Below, one piece after another: positions 1-8,734 of a stretch of 19,749 bases of DNA. The position numbers and the translations under genes were made by a program. Location: contig NW_003126388.1 in NCBI RefSeq assembly GCF_000003605.2, positions 306,220-325,968 of the forward strand. Reading direction: 5' to 3'. Each line of letters begins with the position of its first letter. Within the stretch, counting starts at the first letter, position 1. Source of the stretch: Saccoglossus kowalevskii (Eukaryota; Hemichordata; Enteropneusta; Harrimaniidae). The notes under the pieces were generated by a model, which was not told the DNA's origin, did no database searches, and worked only from the letters and a program-made list of their open reading frames with translations.

Positions 1-370
1 ATATATTCATGTTGGAATGGTAATTAATTATAAAAGTCCAACCGTATTTGCTCTATTAGTAGAACTTAAGCCCATGTAAATAACATTAGTGTCTAAACCT
101 AGTCGTATTTTAAATCCTGTTTATAATTAATGCAATAATTGAATTTCAAGTTGTATCGAGTTATCAATTGGTTTCCGCGCACTTGTATGGGGTGATTTCT
201 AGCTTGGGAATTTGTTCGCTGGTTTCCCTGGTTCCCGGCATTCTGATGAGCTATCGATGCAAACAAAATGGGATCGTTTTTAAACCAGAGCGTGTTTTTA
301 CGAAGTTTTAATTTGTTGTATGGAACATACGGATTACAGACAGCTGAAGAAAATACTTCATACACTTCTG
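1..370. other. Gene-free AT-rich stretch
   Basis: No splice-flanked coding segment or recognisable protein was found here. The short open frames on both strands have no family-like motif. Positions 42-62 carry a 21-base sequence that matches 2021-2041 with three mismatches and is probably a repeat fragment (see the finding on the CTCTATTAGAAG family). Positions 160-240 are locally richer in CpG (GCGC, CCCGGC) but no promoter element can be named. Confidence 0.5.
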
Positions 371-379
371 TGTAATATG

Positions 380-508
380 AGGTTATTACGAGGATACCTC
401 AAAGTATGCACGAGGACAGTACAGCTGGAGTATCGACTGACGCGCAGTGGAGGTCGATGCCCGCCATACTGTCTGAGTGCATACTTTGAGGTATTCTCGT
501 AATAACCT
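380..508. repeat. Long-hairpin (foldback/MITE-like) element, about 129 bp
   Basis: The left arm 380-421 and right arm 467-508 are inverted copies of 42 bp with about four mismatches; both begin AGGTTATTACGAG when read inward. A second short stem lies inside (GTATCGAC at 430-437 against GTCGATGC at 453-460, with one G-T wobble), so a single strand could fold into one long hairpin. The outer flanks also resemble each other weakly (TGTA at 371, TACA at 517-520). No clear target-site duplication is visible, so the superfamily is not assigned. The element is GC-richer than its surroundings, as expected for a separate insertion. Confidence 0.75.
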
Positions 509-520
509 TATTATTATACA

Positions 521-1323
521 TCTTTTCCCTTCAATGATACATCATGGGAATGCCGAAATCCAAAAAGTTTAGAACAGAATCAGCGAACTTTTTTGTATGG
601 AGTCCGGTCAAACCCTGATGGCAGCCATGTTTGTTTTCTATTATTAGAGATCGCTTACGCGCATAATCATTTCATATTTGGAATTCACATTTCCAAATAT
701 GGTAGGATGAAAATACCCTGTAAAATACTGCAAAATTACGACACTCTGTAACTTGTGGCGTTACGATGACAGATGTATAATAATAATCATTACACCCGTA
801 AGGTATCTTTTTAGGAAACTTATTATTGACTAGTGTGATTTCCTTCTCACCACACTATGCATTATATTTGACATAAATTGGGGGGGGTGCACTTGAGCTG
901 CGTATTTCACAGAGGAGTTATATACTGTAAGGTACAGGTACTTCATTTTCACTTGGAATTTATTTTTTCACCCTTTTACTGAGGTTATGAATCAGTAAAA
1001 ATAAAATCGATGAAAAATACCTTTTTCCTGTATTTTACAATCAACTCACAAAAATAAAAAATAAATTTGCACACAAAACAGTCCAAATGTCTTTTTAGTA
1101 AGAATTAATTCAAGCTAAAATAAAGTATTTTAATATTTAAACTCAATTCATACAATTTAAATATTCAGTTTGCATAAAATGCATTTCAGGGCTTTACTTT
1201 AAGCCAAACAAAAATGTTGTGGTCCCTACTTATATTTGAGAAAACATCATAAAGTTGTGCCAGGTTTTGATTGTGATTTTAATTAAAATTCTAAACTTTA
1301 CAAAACTGGCTAGTGTAAACAAC
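521..1323. other. Gene-free stretch with CArG hairpin and an 8-G run
   Basis: AT-rich DNA with no supported exon. It holds the paired CArG-like hairpin at 672-702, listed separately, and a run of 8 G at 880-887. An ATG at 544 opens only a 24-codon frame with no recognised match and no convincing splice donor, so it is not called as an exon. Confidence 0.45.
672..702. promoter_or_regulatory. Paired CArG-box-like hairpin (SRF-type)
   Basis: The arms 673-683 and 691-701 are perfect 11-bp inverted copies separated by 7 bp. The right arm contains CCAAATATGG (693-702), an exact CC(A/T)6GG CArG box, the established binding sequence of serum response factor. The left arm contains TCATATTTGG (672-681), one mismatch from the same consensus. 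Occupancy by SRF is inference: A/T-rich decamers of this kind also arise by chance in AT-rich DNA, and no associated transcript start can be seen. Confidence 0.3.
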
Positions 1324-1734
1324 TTAAAGGGGAACCGATACTATAAATAGGGACAAGATGGCCAACTCAATTAGTATGCTAATTCGAACCAAGCCGCTAA
1401 CATCATGGAACTGCTCCAGGAAATGTGCCATAACGATGTTTAGAGATCAAGCTGTGATTCCAAAAACATTTCTATGGGGGCATGAATATGTACGCTAACG
1501 ATTACACTTATCTAGCTGGACTTTTGATGTATAAATGTTGTTGTTTTTGGTCGAAACGTCCAGCGACAAGTAAAAATTATGAGTTTAAAATGCCGGCTAA
1601 TGTATACAAAATGCCTGCCAATCACAGTTTGAGTAAGCGAGCATAATGAGCATTCATTTACTTAGTGGAGTGAGGGGAGTGAATTACTAATTAGCACGTG
1701 GTGCAATCCATGGGATTGAGCGGTTCCCCTTTAA
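1324..1734. mobile_element. T2/Kolobok-type MITE with TTAA target duplication
   Basis: The left end reads TTAAAGGGGAACCG from 1324 and the right end CGGTTCCCCTTTAA to 1734, a perfect inversion. This fits a 10-bp terminal repeat AGGGGAACCG flanked by a duplicated TTAA. The adjacent AAC/GTT extends the symmetry to 17 bp (1321-1337 and 1721-1737). The TTAAAGGRR terminus is the known signature of T2-type MITEs, which are related to the Kolobok superfamily and use TTAA targets. The interior has no transposase frame, so the copy is non-autonomous and would need a transposase supplied elsewhere. An internal imperfect hairpin pairs GCTGGAC (1515-1521) with GTCCAGC (1558-1564). A piggyBac-type origin is the main alternative, since that superfamily also uses TTAA. 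Confidence 0.8.
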
Positions 1735-2018
1735 GTTATGACACTCATATATGCAAAAACAGTCTTGTATGCAAGAAACAAAAATATTAACCACAGCTGT
1801 AACAAAGAGAAAATATATAGATAAAAGAAAATTCTCCTTTCCACCTAATCAATTTTTTGAGAAGCATGCTTTATACTTTATCAAGATTTATACTTTAGCA
1901 ATGTGAAAAATTACATGAAAAGATGAAATATTCAGCATATTGAGTTGCATTTATTTATTAAATCCAATTAAAAAAAAAAACCTTTATGATGTTATTGTCT
2001 TGTTCTAAAAATAATTAG
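1735..2018. other. Gene-free AT-rich spacer
   Basis: No open frame, splice-flanked exon or structured repeat is apparent between the T2-type MITE and the next element. There is a poly-A run near 1969-1980. Confidence 0.4.
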
Positions 2019-2370
2019 TACCATATTTACTCTATTAGAAGTGCGCAAAAAAGGTGTCTCTGATCATAATGATTCAGAATACAGGGAAAAATGTGATTTT
2101 TATTTTGCAAAAACTTTACATGTGTATATAGCAAATACTAGAGTCACACAAAATGCAATCATTGTATACAAGATCATTAAAAATATGACATTTTAACCAC
2201 AGTACAAGAGTATGTTAAATGCAAATGCTACAATATTGTATTTAAACATGAATGACAGAGGTTACCTTGTCTAAAATAGTTCAAAGGCCTAGCATATAGT
2301 AAATACTAAATGCAATTTTAAATTTATGTGTGCTTCTATTGGAAATGTGCTTTTAAAGCAAAATATGGTA
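2019..2370. mobile_element. Candidate non-autonomous element with short terminal repeats
   Basis: TACCATATTT at 2019-2028 is perfectly inverted as AAATATGGTA at 2361-2370, giving a 352-bp span whose ends would fit a TA target duplication. Just inside the left end, CTCTATTAGAAG (2030-2041) is identical to a sequence inside the well-supported MITE at 8735-8865, and a related copy lies at 42-62. The interior is AT-rich and has no coding capacity. The terminal repeat is short and A/T-rich, so the boundaries are only suggestive. Confidence 0.4.
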
Positions 2371-3125
2371 TAGGTAGCCGTTTCTCTATTTATTTATTAT
2401 CTTTTTTTGGTCCTTTAAAAATTCATGGAATGTATGTCTTTATACCTGTCACTCTGGTGATGGGGTTTATTACTGGCAACTACTGACAAGATAATGTTAC
2501 ATGCAAGGAGATGGCACCACAATTAAAACTGAAATCTGAGTGCGTAATTGTGATAGTTGTATTCAATTTGGCATGATGTGTAACTAATTATGTCTGATCA
2601 TTTAAAAACCCATACAACACAAACTCCCATAATGCATCACACCACCTGTGTGTCTATTTTTACTTATACACCCCCTGGCCATCTCTCTCAGTATTAATGT
2701 AGAGGGTTATGCATACAAGTTTTTGTACAGATATGACTATTCTGCATCTATTTATATCAACTACCATCATTTACTATTAAAACATAATATTATGAAGAAC
2801 ATATGATAATGTCTGTCATCTGAATGTACATAGCAGCAACACAAGAATTGTGCCATGCTGTCCATTAGATTATTGAGTGTTGCTTTCAGTTTGGTCTTTG
2901 TTACATAATTCTATGTTGTATAACATTTAACTGTAATCTTCGACCTTTCACATTTTACCCCTTCCACAAGATAAATCAGCATGAATATTTCAATATTTTT
3001 TCAATTTTTTTTTATTAAAACTTCATGCAATTGTATTGGATCGGAAATAGCACATTCATTATAGAAGAAATAAGAAAAAAATTGGGAAAAATACACACCA
3101 AACAGTCAAGTGCACTCATGTTTTT
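2371..3125. other. Gene-free AT-rich stretch
   Basis: No supported exon or RNA gene. It contains ordinary AT-rich sequence with T runs (for example near 3000-3013) and no repeat structure that I can define. Confidence 0.4.
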
Positions 3126-3477
3126 TAGCTCCGCTGTCGACTTTGTCGAGCGGAGCTTATCATATGAGTGGATGTCTGTTGTCGTCCGTGTCAATGTTTT
3201 ACTTTTTCGACTTCTTCTTGAAAACTACAAGCCTGAATGCTTTGATACTTGGTGTATATGTACCTTGGGTAGACCTCTTATAGATTTGTTCATTTCATGA
3301 TGATATCTTCAATTCTCTAATTTTGGTGAATATTTTTGTCATTTTTGGTGAAAAGTGATATTTTACGAATTCTCGTTGAAAACAGCATATTGTTCATTTT
3401 CTAATGATATCTTTAAATATTAATTGCCATGTGCATTGCTAACGGCGGAGCTATTTCAGCCGACAGGCTGCTTGTTT
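3126..3477 (+). mobile_element. Hairpin-ended AGCTCCGC repeat element
   Basis: The 5' end has a stem of AGCTCCGC (3127-3134) with GCGGAGCT (3150-3157), extended by TCGAC/GTCGA (3137-3141 with 3145-3149) around a TTT loop. The 3' part has GCGGAGCTA (3445-3453), which is also inverted relative to TAGCTCCGC at 3126-3134, followed by a CAGCC-GACA-GGCTG hairpin (3457-3470) and CTTGTTT. The segment after the 5' hairpin contains a GTCGTCCGTGTC-type motif, and from memory this layout resembles a dispersed repeat common in molluscs and other marine invertebrates. That family assignment is recollection, not a search. An open frame of 91 codons that crosses the element has no protein-family signal and is treated as incidental. 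Confidence 0.6.
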
Positions 3478-4324
3478 CAAGATTACATCAAACGAAAATT
3501 GCTATAACAATGTTTTTCTGTTTGTTTTTTATTTAAAATTGTGATGAAGCCAATAGTATTGTTCAAAATTAACAAAATTCTTACAGTTACATACATAATT
3601 TGCAAAGAGGGAAGCACGGGTTGTTAATATATTAGTTATACCGGTATTTATAGAATTAAATAACCCCCAACCCCCCCGGTACATACATGAATGGATTAAA
3701 GGGTTTGGTCTGTTGCCGTTAAGTAGGTCATTGCACTGAAAATAGTTTTGCTGCACCATAGACCTTACACGGTATATCATTGTATACTGTTGTTGTTTAT
3801 GTATATTTATCTATTTCTGTGTGCTTTACAGTTTACATATGACTGACCCACTCACAACCATGCCACGTATTGTGGAATTGTTTCTGCCCAATGTTATTCA
3901 AACACAGGGTATCTACTGGAGTCTGATGACCTTGTTGTGACCTCCTACACATATCACCTGATGTTGTAGTTACTGACCATTTAAGGCAAGACAGACTGTG
4001 ATCGCTATCATCTTTACATTGTGCTGATATTAAACTGGTTTAAACCTGTTTGTGTTGATTTTAAATATTGCTTTTTTATTTTTTATTTTCACTGCTAGCA
4101 TTTGTTGTAGTAATCCTTGATCTAGGACCCTAGAAAAATTTTCACTGCCCAAATTATTTATTAATTTTGTCTCACCAAATCTATGTTTAGATAAAAAGTT
4201 TTCAATTGTCCCCAAGAAAGGAGCAAAACAAAACCTTTGTTTCTTTGGCCTTGTTTACATATTAATTTTGCATGGGTTGTGGGGTGGAGCAACTTCTTTA
4301 TGTGTGACTGTACACATCACCGAA
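3478..4324. other. Gene-free AT-rich stretch
   Basis: No splice-bounded coding sequence was found. Short minus-strand frames (about 3529-3780 and 4030-4215) have no recognisable domain. C runs occur at 3663-3678. Confidence 0.4.
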
Positions 4325-4388
4325 CCCCACACCATGCCACCCCACCCCACCCACGCCACCCCACCCACCCCACGCCACCCCACCCACT
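4325..4388. repeat. CCCACCCC low-complexity tract (minus-strand G-quadruplex potential)
   Basis: About 64 bp is built almost entirely from CCCCACC, CCCACC and CACGCCACC variants. The minus strand therefore has many GGGG/GGG runs separated by one to four bases, the sequence requirement for intramolecular G-quadruplexes. Overlapping open frames on both strands (4268-4597 on + and 4255-4626 on -) arise because this tract lacks stop codons. Their peptides are low-complexity Pro/His/Thr or Gly/Trp/Val and are not believed to be genes. Confidence 0.7.
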
Positions 4389-6328
4389 CACACTGTAAAA
4401 CATATACCCTAATCGCATTTGTTGAAGAAATGAACTTCCATAGTCCTGTTACCTGCACATTTATCTTTATGTACACGTGGTGGATTTCCTGTGGTGTATT
4501 CCACATGCTTCCCACATTGAGGTCAAGGAACTTCTTTGATTGGCTCACTTCTGAGGGCTCACTTCTCCATTTCAGTTGGGCAGGTGAAGTATCATGAATG
4601 TCAATGCTCCGTTTGAGATGAAACATGAAAGCAACAGATCAACTTTACATCATTGACTTAATGAATAGGAGACGAGACAATGATGATGTCTTGCATCACT
4701 TGAATGGCGTCATGTTTTAATATGACCAGATTGATAGTCGTTATGTCAGTGTTCTTCTATATATTCCAGTATTGCCAATTTATTTTGGGACCTTTCTTAA
4801 CATGCTAGGTATGATATCAGACACATGTAGTATCGATCATTCATCCATATAAGGTGTTCTATTTTTCTTCTTCTGCTGGATTTACCAATAGATGCTGCTT
4901 TTTCAAATACCACACGCAATAGAAATGTTCACTAGATTTAAATTTTACATATTTGATATTGCATAATCACCGGATTTTTGATTCACTGGTTTGTTTAGGC
5001 AACAATACCTTGTGTGATTAAATTTGCGTATTCATGGGGTTATGATGAAATACATCATTTTTTTTTTGGAATAGCTGCTCGCTGAATAAAATCCATGCTA
5101 CTGTGTCGTGCAGCTGGGTGATTAGTTGCCCAGGTTACCAGTTCGGATCACACATGATTTTTATGTAGCGTTCACTTTTCCATGTAATTCTTGACCTTAT
5201 TTTGGAAGGTCTTTTTGTAATATTGAGTAGGCTCATTCGGCATTATGCACGTCTCTTTTGTTTTCAATAATTACCTCAACAACTATACATTGTACAAGAG
5301 CGCTTCTAAGCTTTCTCCTTCTTAATTTGAATATAAAAAATGTTGTGCCAAGAAGTCTATCTAAAAATAATTGATTAACAGTATATGAAGTAGCCTTAAG
5401 CTATATTCACAGTCTCCGTTGACCGCTTTCACATCTCCATTATTTGATATTTAGCAACTTTGAACATTCTCCTGGCATGCCATCATTATCTTGTTATTTT
5501 CTAGTGAGTGAGAGATGATTGAATTCATCTAATGGACATCTATGTGCATGTTCTTTAAGTGAACTTCTCAGCAGGCAGTTAGATCTTGCAAATATACTAT
5601 TTGAATTTATATTTGTTGCCCCTGGAGACAAGCTATTAAGGCGGCCATTTTGTTTTGAAGTTTGTCAAAATTAACGTTAAATTTAACTGTACTGCATGTT
5701 TGATGTGCATTCAGTGTGCGTGTGTCTTTACTTTTGTTTAATTGATAATGCATTACAACCCTCAGATGTTAAACATTTCAAACCCTTGATTTTAGTAGAA
5801 TGAAAATATTTTTGTATGTAGGTGTTTTATTTTAAAACAAGTATTTAAATATTTAAATGAACAAATTGTTATTTTGCTTATCTTTTGATACAGATGTGCG
5901 ACTACAAAAGTTTGTTTTCAGTAAACTATTAAATTGTCAGATTTCAATCATAGATTAATAATTAACATAAAGCTTGTGTTGCCATGTGTTCACCATGCTA
6001 CTGTGTTCTGTAGAATCTGCATTTAATTTAGTTAACACAGTAACAGCTACATGCCACCGTACCCCATGTGCAACACATTATTAGTTGGTTTGAATTTCAC
6101 TAATCAGTGATATTAATAGAATCAAAAGCATCTGAAAATGCATAAATAAAATTAAATTAAAACCTTGTTAAATTTAATACAGTCTGTCCACAGATGTATA
6201 TCACAGACTGGTAAATGATTATAATCTGCTGATAGTCCTGAGCCTACATAGGTCATTCAGCAAAACATGCAATTACATTGTAGCCTAATAATGGATTTGC
6301 CCTGTTACAAGCGCATCTCAAATTAACC

Positions 6329-6415
6329 AGAAATTTAATGTATACTGAATGAATAAAATATTATAGAAACACATTTCCAATAAACAAGAAATTGAATGTA
6401 TACTGAATGATTAAA
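6329..6415. repeat. 58-bp-offset local duplication
   Basis: AGAAATTTAATGTATACTGA at 6329-6348 recurs as AGAAATTGAATGTATACTGA at 6387-6406, and the match continues to 6357 and 6415 (29 bp, two mismatches). Weaker similarity extends upstream of each copy, so this looks like an old tandem duplication of about 58 bp. No function is suggested. Confidence 0.55.
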
Positions 6416-6460
6416 GTAGTATATTTTGTGATTATAGATGTACCTATTTATGTATTACGT

Positions 6461-6486
6461 ATGCAAATATGTATGCGTATGCAAAT
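6461..6486 (+). promoter_or_regulatory. Two POU-type octamer motifs 18 bp apart
   Basis: ATGCAAAT occurs perfectly at 6461-6468 and again at 6479-6486, inside a short GTATGCAAATA-type tandem duplication. ATGCAAAT is the classical POU/Oct octamer. The same octamer also appears singly elsewhere in the window (for example 2219-2226), so in this AT-rich sequence regulatory use is weak inference. Confidence 0.2.
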
Positions 6487-7000
6487 ACGCTATTGTATAA
6501 TCCTGGTTGTGTTGCTGTTTCTATTTTTAACGACACATCACAATCTGCCCATCCGTATTTAACCAATGATGTATAAAATAAGGTCATACAACTGATGTGA
6601 TATGTGATAAAGATCTCAATTTGAAGTCGCACAAAACACAAGTCCAAACGAACATTTCTTGAAAATGTAAATGAGCGAGTCTGTGAAGGAACTGATTAGT
6701 GTTTGTCTTGTAAAGCATGTACCGGTACTACATGTTTTCTGTTTCTTTTTCAATAGGCCAATTAACTCACTCGCTTCTGTTTACGCAGTCAAGCATAGTC
6801 AAGCTTCCTCCTTATTCTGTGGTTGAAAATCTATTGGATATTGTATGATATGTAAATTGTATACTTTTTCATATAAATCCTTGATACGGTATAATGTATG
6901 AAATATGTAAATTGTGTCAATGACAGACTGTGTTAGCAACGCCATATTTACTGTGAAACCAAGTATTCATTTTAACTTATCTTTTGTTTCCTGCCAACAG

Positions 7001-7107
7001 AGAAATATGATTATATTGGTAAACTATTAAAACCAGGAGAGGAGCCATCAGAATACTCCGATGAAGAACATAGTGAAGCAAGTGAAGCTGAGAAGAAGGA
7101 AAACTGA
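7001..7107 (+). CDS. Terminal coding exon of an unidentified gene (acidic C-terminal tail)
   Basis: The exon begins directly after the acceptor CCAACAG. Only one of the three frames is open; the other two stop within 30 bases. The open frame starts at phase 1 (the last two bases of a split codon, AG, giving Lys or Glu if the previous exon ends in A or G). It encodes KYDYIGKLLKPGEEPSEYSD, then a Glu/Ser/Lys-rich acidic end (EEHSEASEAEKKEN), and stops at TGA 7105-7107. The visible part is 35 codons plus the split one. The first half has alternating Tyr/Leu and a PGEEPSEYSDEE segment rich in potential casein-kinase-2-type Ser/acidic sites; the tail is likely disordered. I do not recognise the family and assign no function. 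It lies head-to-tail upstream of LARP1. It is called coding because of splice site, single open frame, non-random acidic composition and stop placement together. Confidence 0.72.
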
Positions 7108-7288
7108 CCAATCTGTTATAATTAATATTCATTTTGTATCTGGATTATCTTAAGTGTATTATGTTAAATATTTGATTATATGTCTTGTAAAAACACATTT
7201 TAATTTTCTTAGTTTTCTCATCAAATCCACTCTGTCGACTTGTTGATCCTGTACAGCGCTTCTTGTACGGATCATGGTTATCACTCGT

Positions 7289-7452
7289 CAGTACTGTAAA
7301 ACCATTATATATTGACCGAATTTAAATTTTGCTGTTTTATGTTGATAATGAAATTTGCTAAATTGCATGCGCATGGATTTTTAAAATTATAATAGTGAAT
7401 AAGATCAATAGTTGAAATAAAGGTCAGAAAAATGAATGGTTTTACAGTACTG
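7289..7452. mobile_element. MITE with CAGTACTGTAAAACCATT terminal repeats
   Basis: CAGTACTGTAAAACCATT (7289-7306) is perfectly inverted at 7435-7452. Weaker similarity continues inward to a shared GACC (about 7315-7318, and inverted near 7422-7425), giving an imperfect terminal repeat of about 30 bp. The span is 164 bp and AT-rich, with no coding capacity. If the repeat proper starts at CTGTAAAACC, the flanking TA on both sides would be the target duplication, as in Tc1/mariner-type elements; a CAG/CTG extension then happens to extend the symmetry. Its ends resemble those of the element at 8735-8865 (both TACTGTAAAA). Confidence 0.7.
7416..7421 (+). terminator. Poly(A) signal AATAAA inside a MITE
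   Basis: This is the first canonical AATAAA after the stop codon at 7107, about 310 bases downstream. A T-rich stretch follows (T run at about 7463-7473), as expected for a downstream U-rich element. It lies inside the 7289-7452 MITE, so if used it would be a transposon-derived transcript end. Confidence 0.35.
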
Positions 7453-8525
7453 TGAACTACATTTTTTTTTTTATATAGCTGGGATTTATTTTGCTGAAAA
7501 CAGCAAATTGAGTGTTTCCACTTGTTTGACATAAAGTATGTGCCAACCAGTGGGAGAGCGGTATTTTTTGTGGATGGTATCATGAATTTGTTGTTGAATC
7601 AGCAAATGTATTTGGTCAGAGGGATGCTACAAAATGCTGTAATTATGTAGAGTTATTCTACGGCTGTTGTAATAAGGAAAGCATATGCGACATATAGGAT
7701 GGGTTTATTAGGAGATATTCTGGTTCTATGAATTGACATGCATTACTCGCCTGTTGATTCAGGGGATGTGTCACAGTTGCTGGAAATAAGGCCAGGGACT
7801 CCTTTGTTAGATGCATGTCCGATAATGAGAACACAATCTTGTACTTTGCGTTTCTGTACATGATGTATTTGTGCAAGGGGATATAATGGTTGCTTTATCC
7901 TTGTCTCTTTCAAAAACTTTTCAAGGCTGAACTCTGAAATACTGTAAATTGTATAATTTCGGCTGCTCGGAATTTAATGGTGTCCGTGGAGTCAAATTTT
8001 GTGAATCTTTTACCATGGACTCGTGAAATATGAGAACAAATTGTCCCACAAAGTGAATGAGATTTGATAGAAATGAATTAATAGTCTGCTGTTCTTCTGT
8101 TTCATTTCTGTCCTGACAACAATGTATGTCTGTGTCCAATCTGATAGCAATATATGTGTGGACAGTTTCAAAAACAGTGCATTTGTTTTCATTCTCACAA
8201 GTTACCGATCATGTTCTCTTTCAATTCAACATTTTTCTGCCCCTGAATAAGAATTCATACAGAAAAATTTGTGCTAATATAAGAAAAATGTGGCTGTCTA
8301 AGAATACAATTATTGTGTACTTCTCTGACCCCGACTCCCTCAGTACCGTCACCCCCCCAAATCCATTTATGTTGCATTATGGATTGGTCCAGAATGGAAT
8401 TACTTTCATTGTGGACACCAGCAAGTCTGGTGGGTCATCAGTTTCAAGTCATGGCGAATTAGTAAGCAAGTTTGCTAACTTACTACCCCAATACTTTTCG
8501 ACTTGCTGTTAAGTGTCAGCACTTC

Positions 8526-8531
8526 AATAAA
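8526..8531 (+). terminator. Poly(A) signal AATAAA with U-rich downstream region
   Basis: AATAAA is followed at 20-60 bases by T-rich sequence (TTCTTTTTAGTTTTCTAAG and similar), a typical cleavage/polyadenylation arrangement. It is a candidate distal end for the transcript whose coding region stops at 7107. Confidence 0.4.
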
Positions 8532-8734
8532 GTATTTTGGCCCATGTAGCCATTTCTTTTTAGTTTTCTAAGTTTTATTTAATTTATCAGTATTCCTACA
8601 GTTAACTGAGTGCATGTTTTCGAAACAGGGTCTCATACCCGGTGGATAAGTCTGGTCTAAACACTAACTGGGGAATGTTGCATTTACGGGGTAAACAACA
8701 GGTACCCTTTCTAGATTAACTGGATTCTAGGTAG

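Larger units (their letters stand above)
4389..7000 (+). other. Non-coding region upstream of the terminal exon, probably intron at least in its 3' part
   Basis: The sequence immediately before 7001 is a good 3' splice site: a pyrimidine-rich tract (about 6971-6993), then CCAACAG, with TTTAACTTAT upstream as a possible branch point. The 3' end of this region is therefore intron. How far the intron extends is not determinable, because no preceding coding exon of the right phase was recognised. The region contains a partial 58-bp tandem duplication at 6329-6415 and two octamer motifs at 6461-6486, listed separately, and otherwise unremarkable AT-rich DNA. Confidence 0.5.
7108..8531 (+). other. 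Probable 3' UTR and downstream region of the unidentified gene
   Basis: After the stop at 7107 there is AT-rich DNA with no supported exon. No AATAAA or ATTAAA is seen between the stop and 7415. The first AATAAA is at 7416-7421 inside a MITE, the next good one at 8526-8531. Which site is used, and so where the UTR ends, cannot be told from sequence. A 128-codon open frame on + (8126-8512) ends just before the second signal. Its translation is not recognised, and one frame of this length is about what chance gives in 20 kb of AT-rich DNA, so it is not called a gene. Confidence 0.4.

Noticed and set aside
241-268. CTGATGAG followed by a small stem, resembling a hammerhead core
   Set aside because: The downstream GAAA element is missing (GATGCAAAC) and no stems I or III can be drawn.
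544-618. 24-codon frame beginning ATGGGAATGCCG as a first exon of the upstream gene
   Set aside because: It ends in a stop with no convincing donor before it, and no similarity to a known N-terminus is apparent.
1515-1564. Hammerhead-ribozyme-like sequence (CGAAACGTCC with a closing stem)
   Set aside because: The GAAA arm and outer stem are present but the invariant CUGANGA core is absent (TTTTGATGT instead), so it is only an imperfect hairpin.
4255-4626. Overlapping long open frames on both strands (109 and 123 codons)
   Set aside because: Both are produced by the stop-free CCCACCCC tract; the peptides are low complexity and the rest is unrecognised.
5107-5156. tRNA-like or tRNA-SINE head with a B-box-like GTTCGGATC
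   Set aside because: One mismatch to the B box and no properly spaced A box or cloverleaf; not enough for a tRNA or SINE call.
5093-6006. 14-bp direct repeat CCATGCTACTGTGT flanking about 890 bp, as if a target-site duplication
   Set aside because: One 14-mer match is near chance level for a 20-kb window, and the interval has no retroelement ends, tail or coding remains.
8126-8512. 128-codon open frame on + ending just before AATAAA
   Set aside because: No recognisable domain, no start-context support, and about one frame of this size is expected by chance in 20 kb of AT-rich DNA. It lies in a probable 3' UTR or downstream region.
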